Part shown: in pieces, positions 1 to 7,898 of the stretch
How the letters are laid out: every line of letters begins with the position of its first letter
How positions within the stretch are numbered: the first letter of the stretch is position 1
Source: Bacteroidota bacterium
GTDB taxonomy: Bacteria > Bacteroidota > Kryptoniia > Kryptoniales > JAKASW01
DNA length: 7,898 bases
Direction: 5' to 3'
Assembly: GCA_021796055.1 (NCBI GenBank)
Contig: JAJYOS010000274.1
Span: 1 to 7,898 of the forward strand
Program-made: the position numbers and the translations under genes
The notes under the pieces: generated by a model
What the model was told of the DNA's origin: nothing
Database searches by the model: none
What the model saw: only the letters and a program-made list of their open reading frames with translations

Positions 1-2
1 TA

Positions 3-2534
3 TTCAGGACAATGCTGTCGACATCCGGCGAGCTGGTCAGCCGTGGATTCAGACGCCAAAAGGGAGAATCCGATACCGACCGCGATGGTCCGGCGTCAAT
101 CAGAGACTATCTGGCTTTGAACCTCTTCTCCGAGGAGAACCCGAAAAGCAGACTCGACCTCAGGGACAAAGTGTACCTCGTAAGCACGCGAGACAACCTC
201 CGCGAAGCGGAGTTCGTGGCAAAGAAGATAAAGGAAATTCTGAAGAAGGATCCGGGGCAGAACCTGGACAGGATCTGCGTCGCGTCCTATCTGCCGCAAA
301 ACTATTCGAGCATCTTCAGGGAAGTCTTTCCAAAATACGGGATCCCGGCAAACATCACCGACAGGTATACGCTGGAAACAAATACGGTGGTCAACGCCGT
401 CCTTTCTTTCATAGATATCAAGATAACCGATTACGAGCGCGTTGCTCTTCTCAGGGCAGTGACAAACAGAGTCCTGACGATAGGGGGGAACACCGATGCC
501 CGCGAAGCGGGAAGCGTGATGTACGCGGCCGCCGCGCTTTGCAGGTTTGAGCGCGGATTGAAGAACTTCAAAGAATCCATAGACGCACGGCTAAGTATGC
601 TAAGGGGACTGAGTCAGGAGGAAACCGACGAAAACTCCGGACAAATTGCCCACGACATCGCAATACTGTCAAAAGCACGTCGACTGATCGACTCTATTGA
701 ACGTCTGCTGTCGCCTTTCAATCGTAATCTGTCACCGGATGAATTTAGAGAAGCCGTCGGCCTGCTGATCTCCAATTTGAGAGCCTATGAGAATGTCGCA
801 AGGCTTAATGTCGGCGGCCTCGCGGCGGAGATTGTGGAGAGGGATGCCCGCGCGCTGACTTCGTTACTGGAGGTGCTCGATGAGGTTGTGGAAGTCGAGA
901 CCGTGAAAGGGAGCGGTCTGCTTCCGGTAACAATTTGGATGGAGAACCTCCGGGCCGCACTTTCACTGACGCGGTACAATATCAGGCAGAAATACGGTTA
1001 CGGCGTCTATGTGACGGCGCTCGAAGAAATACGCGGACTGGAGTTCGATCATCTGTTTATCGTAGGTCTTACCGAAGGCGAGCTGCCGACCAAATATGTG
1101 CCGGAAATATTTCTGCCGCTGACTGTACAGAAAGAAAACCGCGAGATGCAGCCGTATCTTCAGAGACATCTGTTTTACCAGGCCGTTAGTTCGTTCACTA
1201 AGTCGCTTTACCTGGTTTACCCTGTCCAGCGTGACGAAGTTCGATTGATCAGGTCGTCTTTCATTGATGCTTTTGAAGATGCCGCCGAGGTGTCTCACCT
1301 CGACGCGGCATCGGCCGAAGGACATGCCGTCGACATTTATAACGTGCAGGACCTCATAGAGGCGGAGTCACTTTGTCCGGATTTTCACGAAAAATTTTCG
1401 GGAGTGGAAGCGTCAAGACTCCTCCCGCCGAATCTGGCGAAATGCAAGTCTGCCGAATCTGCAAGGTATAAGGGGGCGAAAGACAGCGAATTTGCGGGAA
1501 AGCTGACGGAAAAGGAGCTTATCGACAGAATTGGCGCCGGTATGGGTGCGAGGACTTTCTCGGCGGCGCAAATAGAATCTCTGACAAGGTGCGGTTTCCA
1601 ATACTTCGTCCGGAGGATTTTGCAGATTGCGGAAGTAGCTGACATCGAGACTTCTATGAGTGCAATCGAGCGCGGGGCAGTGCTCCACAAGATTCTTTAT
1701 AAGTTTTACGATGAACTCGCGAGACAGGGAAAGCTCGACAGGAGCAAAGACGAGATTGCGCTCCTGCTCGACATCGGCCGCCGGGTTTTGGACGAACTCG
1801 GCATCAAGCACGATCTCTTCGAGGTCGAAAGGAACGCGATACTTGGCACGGAATCGGTCCCAGGCACTCTGACGCTTTTCCTTTCTAAAGTTCAGACCAA
1901 ACTTTCGGAATACGGCTTCATGCCTGAGAAATTCGAATTCGGATTCGGAATGCGGAGCGGAAGCGGCGAAGAGGCGGTCGGCCCGGTAAAGATCGGTGAA
2001 GTCTCGCTCCGGGGAAAAATAGATCGCATCGATTCCAATTCCAACGGCCTGACGATCTTCGATTACAAGACATCCTACCTGAATCCCTATCATCAGGATG
2101 TGATACGCGAGAAGATAAATCCTCAGCTGCTCCTTTATCTCAGGGCATTTGACGAAGTGATGAAGACAGGCGGAGAGAACAGAATTGTAGCGGGAGCGGC
2201 GTTCGTCTCGTTGAACAGAGACAGGTTGATCAGTGCCGGGGACGGAAGGGATTTAATCGACTTCATCGTGCGCGACGATAACGGAGAGCTGCGGTATAAC
2301 AGGAGCTTCGAGAGCGACAGGAAGACCCCGAGCACATCTGAGTATCCGAAGACGATGCCCGGGCTCCTTGGGGAAACTGAATCGTTCGTAAACGAAGAAG
2401 TCCGCGAGGCCAGGTCGGGCAGGTTCAATCTCACCACGTACCCGCGCGAGAAGGTCTGCGTCTTCTGTCCTTATAAAGAGGCTTGCAGGATAGCCCTGAC
2501 AGGAGAGAGCCTGGAGCAGCCTGAATCAGCTTAG
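3..2534 (+). CDS. addB: AddB-like helicase/exonuclease subunit, C-terminal part (5' partial)
   Basis: The reading frame is open through the left edge, so the gene starts outside the window. Residue numbers here count from the ATG at 12, which is probably internal. The visible protein lacks a Walker A motif but retains the second half of a UvrD-like helicase, including a GLEFD motif at 342-346 followed by HLFIVGLTEGELP. A RecB-family PD-(D/E)XK nuclease domain follows: G555/H559, D671, and D684-Y-K686. The D-x12-D-x-K spacing equals that of RecB (D1067, D1080, K1082). Cys527 together with C816-x2-C819-x5-C825 matches the four-cysteine 4Fe-4S signature of AddB, where the cluster staples the nuclease domain. 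The family, with AddA, resects double-strand breaks for RecA-dependent repair in the cytoplasm. Any addA partner must lie upstream, because the next gene is convergent. The nuclease call is firm; AddB rather than another Fe-S RecB-like protein is likely. The gene ends in TAG at 2532-2534. Confidence 0.85.
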   Translation, partial: FRTMLSTSGELVSRGFRRQKGESDTDRDGPASIRDYLALNLFSEENPKSRLDLRDKVYLVSTRDNLREAEFVAKKIKEILKKDPGQNLDRICVASYLPQNYSSIFREVFPKYGIPANITDRYTLETNTVVNAVLSFIDIKITDYERVALLRAVTNRVLTIGGNTDAREAGSVMYAAAALCRFERGLKNFKESIDARLSMLRGLSQEETDENSGQIAHDIAILSKARRLIDSIERLLSPFNRNLSPDEFREAVGLLISNLRAYENVARLNVGGLAAEIVERDARALTSLLEVLDEVVEVETVKGSGLLPVTIWMENLRAALSLTRYNIRQKYGYGVYVTALEEIRGLEFDHLFIVGLTEGELPTKYVPEIFLPLTVQKENREMQPYLQRHLFYQAVSSFTKSLYLVYPVQRDEVRLIRSSFIDAFEDAAEVSHLDAASAEGHAVDIYNVQDLIEAESLCPDFHEKFSGVEASRLLPPNLAKCKSAESARYKGAKDSEFAGKLTEKELIDRIGAGMGARTFSAAQIESLTRCGFQYFVRRILQIAEVADIETSMSAIERGAVLHKILYKFYDELARQGKLDRSKDEIALLLDIGRRVLDELGIKHDLFEVERNAILGTESVPGTLTLFLSKVQTKLSEYGFMPEKFEFGFGMRSGSGEEAVGPVKIGEVSLRGKIDRIDSNSNGLTIFDYKTSYLNPYHQDVIREKINPQLLLYLRAFDEVMKTGGENRIVAGAAFVSLNRDRLISAGDGRDLIDFIVRDDNGELRYNRSFESDRKTPSTSEYPKTMPGLLGETESFVNEEVREARSGRFNLTTYPREKVCVFCPYKEACRIALTGESLEQPESA

Positions 2535-3368
2535 GTTTACAGCCACTATCTCGTTCGAATTCCTGACGTAAAGCAGTATGTTGTCAACGACGAAATAGAA
2601 GTCCTGCAAAGTGGTGTAAACCCCTCTGTCGGTAGTATCTTCGAAGTGAACTTTCCCGCCCCTGTCGATGATCTTTATGTGAGATTCGTATACGTGGACG
2701 CCCTTTTCATCGGTTCCGGCGTCCAGATGATAACCGATAATGCGCCGGTCGGCTCCTGTTTCGATTAAGGACGGCGTTTTTGCTTCTGACGGGAATGCCT
2801 CGACCCGAACGGGGGGAGTTGCAGAAAGGGGGTTATCCTCCAGCTCTTCGAGAGAAACGGGCAGCATATACTCTTCCCGGGTGAGCGCCACGTTTATCTC
2901 CTGGGTTCGCGGGTCATCGGCAGAGAAAGTGACCGCGGATTCTCCGGTTCTCCAATTTACCCCGACAATTTCCTCTGAAGTGAATGTGCTTCGAAGTCCA
3001 TAAACCAGGTCATCGACGACATTCACAAGAGCGAGTTCATCGTTTTGCCAGAGGACTTTTCCGGTCATGGCGTCGACTGCAAAGATTTTACCCGGAGTCG
3101 GCATGTCGGGTTTGACAAATTGTTGGAGCAACAGAACGTCGCGGTGGAACTTGTTTACGGTTATCCACCACCTCTCCTCGAATTGCAGATTCTGCCAGAG
3201 GGGGGAGCCGGTTGTGATGTCGAGTGCGGCAAATTCGGTCTCCTTGTTGTCCGTGTCACGTAGTTCAACGGCGAGAACGCCCTGACCGGGCAGGAGACGC
3301 CAGATTTTCTTTCCGCTCTTGAAGGTCCATGCAGGTTTTATGTGCTTCCTGAAAAGTTGCATGGTCAC
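2526..3368 (-). CDS. DUF4905-like PQQ-repeat protein, cytoplasmic
   Basis: This 280-residue protein has no signal peptide or membrane segment, so it is probably cytoplasmic. At least three PQQ-like propeller strands are visible, each of the form (I/F)xAxDxxTGxxLW: about residues 46-60, 95-108 and a weaker one at 134-148. Tryptophans W14, W23 and the W67-W68 pair, and a WxF...KKIWRLLP N-terminus, resemble my memory of DUF4905, a family of unknown function in Bacteroidota and Chlorobi. That match was not checked by search. It has no quinoprotein dehydrogenase features, so enzymatic activity should not be assumed. The start is ambiguous: GTG at 3368 has a weak AGG 7 nt upstream, while ATG at 3362 gives a protein two residues shorter. 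The gene ends 9 bp inside the convergent addB gene. It lies downstream of a hairpin that probably ends the preceding transcript, so it may have its own promoter, but I see no convincing one in the 32 bp between them. Confidence 0.8.
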   Translation of the reverse strand: MTMQLFRKHIKPAWTFKSGKKIWRLLPGQGVLAVELRDTDNKETEFAALDITTGSPLWQNLQFEERWWITVNKFHRDVLLLQQFVKPDMPTPGKIFAVDAMTGKVLWQNDELALVNVVDDLVYGLRSTFTSEEIVGVNWRTGESAVTFSADDPRTQEINVALTREEYMLPVSLEELEDNPLSATPPVRVEAFPSEAKTPSLIETGADRRIIGYHLDAGTDEKGVHVYESHIKIIDRGGKVHFEDTTDRGVYTTLQDFYFVVDNILLYVRNSNEIVAVNLS

Positions 3369-3400
3369 AAGATAACCTGCGGCAGTTTAATTAACACCAA

Positions 3401-3427
3401 CGGCCGCCGGCTGCTGGGCGGCGGCCG
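3401..3427 (-). terminator. Probable intrinsic terminator after the T9SS cargo gene
   Basis: A perfect 9-bp GC-only inverted repeat pairs 3401-3409 (CGGCCGCCG) with 3419-3427 across a 9-nt loop. It begins 9 bp beyond the stop of the minus-strand gene ending at 3437. On the minus strand it is followed by TTGGTGTTAATTAAA, which is T-rich but not a clean T-run. A second register (3403-3408 with 3417-3422) is also possible. Position and strength favour a terminator; the imperfect T-tract leaves an RNA-stabilising 3' hairpin as an alternative. Confidence 0.55.
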
Positions 3428-3436
3428 CAGTGAAAT

Positions 3437-5928
<2,492 letters not shown>

Positions 5929-5932
<4 letters not shown>

Positions 5933-6327
5933 CTCTTCACTCCAAGGGGCTTTTGTAATCGTTCCGTTCCTTCAACATCTATAATGAAATGTCTCTTGTG
6001 AATTCTTCTGGTGTAACTCTCCAGGCTGAGAAGATGCCGCGTTGACCCGACTTTCAGTTTCGCATCGAACGTGATGATGTACCATCTCCCGGCCAGTCCG
6101 AGGACCTTTCTCAAGGAGGCATCCGGCAAGCACATCCGGACAGCATTCGAATCTACGGTTGCATCGAATAGCTCATAAGGCGACTTGATAAGCAGTCTGA
6201 ATGTCGCGCTGCCCGTATTAGGACACTCGATTATACCGAGCTTCACGATATATTTCCCGTTATAGTAATAAGCCTCCGGCCCTTTGGGGGATGAAAACAG
6301 AACAAGAACAGCGATCAGAAGATTCAT
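5929..6327 (-). CDS. Small exported-looking hypothetical protein, coupled to the T9SS cargo gene
   Basis: I do not recognise this family. The chosen ATG at 6327 gives 132 residues beginning MNLLIAVLVLFSSPKGPEA, a hydrophobic stretch that could be a short signal peptide, although no basic residue precedes the hydrophobic core. The frame stays open to a TTG at 6387, which would add 20 residues (MYFPLPIRILLNELKPDAIT). Those residues would push the hydrophobic segment inward and have no Shine-Dalgarno, so ATG is preferred. The remainder looks like a compact beta-rich domain (GKYIVKLGIIEC, ATFRLLIKSPYEL, GRWYIITFDAKLKV) with two cysteines and a basic C-terminus (RLQKPLGVKR). The TGA at 5931-5929 overlaps the ATG of the T9SS cargo gene as ATGA, indicating co-transcription and likely translational coupling. 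An accessory or chaperone role for the cargo is possible but unproven. Its reality rests on the overlap, the plausible leader and the open frame. Confidence 0.65.
5940..5943 (-). promoter_or_regulatory. Shine-Dalgarno for the T9SS cargo gene
   Basis: The minus strand reads TTGGAGTGAAGAG directly before the ATG at 5932, placing GGAG 7 nt upstream. It lies inside the last codons of the preceding gene, so the cargo gene can be translated from the shared transcript both by coupling and by its own ribosome binding site. It also confirms the start codon. Confidence 0.65.
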
Positions 6328-6451
6328 TGTAATTGCGTCCGGCTTAAGTTCATTCAATAATATTCGAATGGGAAGTGGGAAATACAAATGGATTCTACTG
6401 TCCTAAAGTTCCAGAGGCTCTGATGGGTTGGAGAAGGGAAAAATGAGCCGA

Positions 6452-6474
6452 GGGAAAATGACTTGCTTTTTCCC
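6452..6474 (+). promoter_or_regulatory. Stem-loop with an alternative 5' arm in the leader region
   Basis: GGGAAAA (6452-6458) can pair with TTTTCCC (6468-6474) across a 9-nt loop. A near-duplicate upstream arm, GGGAAAAA (6436-6443), can pair with the same right arm over 8 bp (6467-6474) with a longer loop, so the two pairings exclude each other. No T-run follows, which argues against a simple terminator. Whether the structure is transcribed, and its function, are unknown. Confidence 0.35.
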
Positions 6475-6514
6475 CTGAGGTGGTGTTATTTACTCGGCAC
6501 AAATGAGAAACTGT

Positions 6515-6530
6515 GGGCCCCAAAAGGCCC
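6515..6530 (+). promoter_or_regulatory. Small GC hairpin upstream of the metallopeptidase ribosome binding site
   Basis: GGGCC (6515-6519) pairs with GGCCC (6526-6530) over a CCAAAA loop. A run of six T residues occurs at 6539-6544, but 8 nt after the stem, so it fits poorly as an intrinsic terminator. It lies 14 nt before the GGAAGG ribosome binding site and could influence translation or attenuate transcription of the downstream gene. The assignment is weak. Confidence 0.3.
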
Positions 6531-6561
6531 AATTAGGATTTTTTGGAAGGATTCTTAGTAA

Positions 6562-7554
6562 ATGACGAAGGTTGAACTGCAGGAAACACTCGAGAAATTA
6601 AGGTATTTGGACGTTCCAATTTGCGAATTACAGCCTAAAATAAACGGTGCTTTCTCAAAACTAATAAGACAAGTCGAAGCTGAAGTATCACACAAGCACA
6701 TCAGGTTCAGGCCCGAATACTATTTCGGTACCGGTTGGGGATGCGTCAACAAGAGCATTTCCATAGAGATTCCGTTTTGGTTTCAAAACGAGACATTGAT
6801 GGGGATCGAAGATGAGATGGCATACGATGGCGTGGAAGACGAAGGCGAGATAAAGATGGGTCTGCGCCACGAGTTCGGCCACGCGATCAATTACGCCTAC
6901 AAGTTGTATCTGGAACCCGAGTGGAGAAGGCTCTTCGGGGATTTCGACAGGAAGTACAGGGAAAACTACCGTTTCAATCCGTGGAGCAAACGGCACGTGA
7001 AGCACTTGCCCGACTATTACGCGCAGAAGCATCCCGACGAAGACTGGGCCGAGACATTTGCCGTGTGGCTGACCCCGGGAAGTAATTGGCGGCGCGTTTA
7101 CGCGAAGACACCCGCGCTCGAGAAACTTCTTTACGTGGATAAGAAGATGAAGGGCATCGGACGCGAATCCCCGGTCAACATTAGGACCAAGCGCGACGTC
7201 CCGATTGAGAAAGTGAAGATGACCGTACGAGAGTTCTACGGTGCGGATTACGAAGATGTCAGTCCTTCCGAGCAGCTGATTGAAGACGTAGATGCGATGA
7301 AAAGAATATTCCCGAACGGCTTTCACAGCAGGAGAAACCTGCGCGATGCCTGGAAACTGGTGCACAAATTCTCTCCTCTTATCGTATCGAAGATGTCCGA
7401 TGAACTGAACGTGCCGCACTATTCGGCGAGGAAGGTACTGCGCCAGCTTGAGAGCATCTGCAAGACATACGATTTGAAGACTCGACAGGGCGATGAAGAG
7501 GAAAAGATAATCGGTATTTCGGTCTATCTTTCAAAGAAATTCAGCCGGGACTGA
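6562..7554 (+). CDS. Predicted zinc metallopeptidase with C-terminal extension
   Basis: This 330-residue protein has no signal peptide and is probably cytoplasmic. It carries a zinc-peptidase HExxH motif, H103-E-F-G-H107, in which the two histidines would bind zinc and E104 would be the catalytic base. About 57 residues later comes HPDEDWAETFAVWL (from H157), where E164 is the likely third zinc ligand. HEFGH followed by EDWAETFA recalls the putative zinc-binding metallopeptidase families (Peptidase_Mx-like); the exact family was not checked. The N-terminal part (RFRPEYYFGTGWG, SISIEIPFWF) looks beta-rich and resembles a domain preceding the active site. Residues from about 210 form a charged, mostly helical C-terminal region whose segment IVSKMSDELNVPHYSARKVLRQLE resembles a helix-turn-helix. 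The substrate is unknown. The start is supported by GGAAGG 11 nt upstream. It is followed 37 bp later, without a visible terminator, by the yggS-like gene, so the two may be co-transcribed. Confidence 0.85.
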   Translation: MTKVELQETLEKLRYLDVPICELQPKINGAFSKLIRQVEAEVSHKHIRFRPEYYFGTGWGCVNKSISIEIPFWFQNETLMGIEDEMAYDGVEDEGEIKMGLRHEFGHAINYAYKLYLEPEWRRLFGDFDRKYRENYRFNPWSKRHVKHLPDYYAQKHPDEDWAETFAVWLTPGSNWRRVYAKTPALEKLLYVDKKMKGIGRESPVNIRTKRDVPIEKVKMTVREFYGADYEDVSPSEQLIEDVDAMKRIFPNGFHSRRNLRDAWKLVHKFSPLIVSKMSDELNVPHYSARKVLRQLESICKTYDLKTRQGDEEEKIIGISVYLSKKFSRD

Positions 7555-7591
7555 AGGCAAAGGGCCGGGAAGGTTTAGAGGTTAGATAGCG

Positions 7592-7898
7592 TTGGCGGGT
7601 GTGCAGGGATTAAGTTCGATAACGGGAAATGTCGCCGGAATAAGCCGTAGAATTTCTGAGGCGTTGCTTCGTTCGGGCGATCCGGGCCGGGAAGTAAAGC
7701 TGATTGCCGTTTCGAAAACCTTCTCCGCGGAGAAGATCGCCGAAGCGATGGACGCGGGACTTTACAGGTTTGGCGAGAACAGGGTGCAGGAAATTGTCCC
7801 GAAGTTCGAACAGCTCAAGGAAAGAAAAGCGGAGTGGCACTTCATCGGCCACCTGCAGACGAATAAGGTAAAGAAGCTTCTCGAGGTCGCCGGACATT
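7592..7898 (+). CDS. yggS: YggS/PLPBP-family pyridoxal phosphate homeostasis protein (3' partial)
   Basis: The first 102 codons of a PLP-binding protein of the YggS/YlmE/PROSC family are visible; the rest runs off the right edge. The protein folds like the N-terminal barrel of alanine racemase, has no known enzymatic activity, and helps control vitamin B6 and amino acid pools in the cytoplasm. Family hallmarks are VKLIAVSKTF with K42 as the predicted PLP-binding lysine, YRFGENRVQE, and WHFIGHLQTNKVKK. There is no ATG near the expected N-terminus. An in-frame TAG at 7583-7585 limits the start to TTG at 7592, with AGAGG at 7577-7581 ten nt upstream, or GTG at 7601, which lacks a well-placed Shine-Dalgarno. 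TTG is preferred and gives an N-terminus of ordinary family length. The 37-bp gap after the metallopeptidase gene suggests a shared transcript. Confidence 0.9.
   Translation, partial: MAGVQGLSSITGNVAGISRRISEALLRSGDPGREVKLIAVSKTFSAEKIAEAMDAGLYRFGENRVQEIVPKFEQLKERKAEWHFIGHLQTNKVKKLLEVAGH

Larger units (their letters stand above)
6328..6561. other. Divergent intergenic region with inverted repeats and mini-ORFs
   Basis: This 234-bp region separates the minus-strand exported pair from the plus-strand metallopeptidase gene, so it should hold promoters in both directions. I see no convincing -35/-10 pair on either strand. On the plus strand it contains overlapping inverted repeats at 6436-6474, a longer-range pairing of GCCGAG (6447-6452) with CTCGGC (6493-6498), and a small hairpin at 6515-6530. 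Two very short ATG-initiated ORFs are present: 6443-6478 (11 residues, well-placed GGAG/AAGGG upstream) and 6503-6565 (20 residues, no Shine-Dalgarno). A GGAAGG at 6545-6550, 11 nt before the ATG at 6562, is the probable ribosome binding site of the metallopeptidase gene. Confidence 0.5.

Noticed and set aside
1413..2093. Long open frame of 226 codons on the minus strand inside addB
   Set aside because: It is antisense to a well-supported nuclease domain, shows no recognisable motif, and its composition looks like a shadow of the coding strand.
6463..6492. Possible sigma-70 promoter TTGCTT with TATTTA, 18-bp spacer
   Set aside because: The -10 element matches consensus poorly and the -35 overlaps an inverted repeat; not enough to call a promoter.
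6515..6544. Intrinsic terminator on the plus strand just before the metallopeptidase gene
   Set aside because: The stem is only 5 bp and the T-run begins 8 nt after it, so it does not meet the usual pattern; recorded only as a weak regulatory hairpin.
6688..7419. Open frame of 243 codons on the minus strand inside the metallopeptidase gene
   Set aside because: The sense strand encodes clear HEFGH and EDWAETFA motifs; the antisense product has no family features and no ribosome binding site of note.
7610..7897. Minus-strand open frame of 95 codons at the right edge
   Set aside because: It is the antisense shadow of the yggS-like gene, whose plus-strand translation shows PLP-lysine and GENRVQE family motifs.

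Overview
This window most likely comes from the Bacteroidota/Chlorobiota group, probably an Ignavibacteria-like lineage. The main evidence is a secreted beta-propeller protein ending in a type IX secretion (T9SS) sorting domain that carries the NYPNPFNPTT signature common in that group. A DUF4905-like PQQ-repeat protein, a type known mainly from the same phylum, agrees with this. The assignment is an inference from protein families; no rRNA is present.

Layout. Positions 3-2534 (+) hold the 3' part of an AddB-like helicase/nuclease gene, cut off by the left window edge. It carries a complete RecB-type nuclease active site and all four cysteines expected of the AddB iron-sulfur cluster. It converges with, and overlaps by 9 bp, a minus-strand gene at 2526-3368 for a cytoplasmic PQQ-like repeat protein. 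A GC-rich hairpin at 3401-3427 separates that gene from the upstream minus-strand pair. The pair is a small exported-looking protein of unknown function (5929-6327) followed by a large T9SS cargo protein with 12 Asp-box repeats (3437-5932). The two overlap as ATGA and are probably translationally coupled. Positions 6328-6561 form a divergent intergenic region with overlapping inverted repeats and two very short ORFs. On the plus strand, 6562-7554 encodes a predicted zinc metallopeptidase (HEFGH plus a downstream EDWAETFA motif) with a C-terminal extension of unknown role. After a 37-bp gap comes the 5' end of a YggS/PLPBP-family gene (7592 to the window edge), which starts at a non-ATG codon.

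Functionally the window mixes DNA repair (AddB), vitamin B6 homeostasis (YggS), an exported two-gene unit, and two poorly characterised proteins. I see no CRISPR array, transposase, integrase, phage gene, tRNA or recognisable defence system. I did not find a convincing new multi-gene system. The parts most worth a second look are the exported two-gene unit, the structured divergent region, and the metallopeptidase extension.
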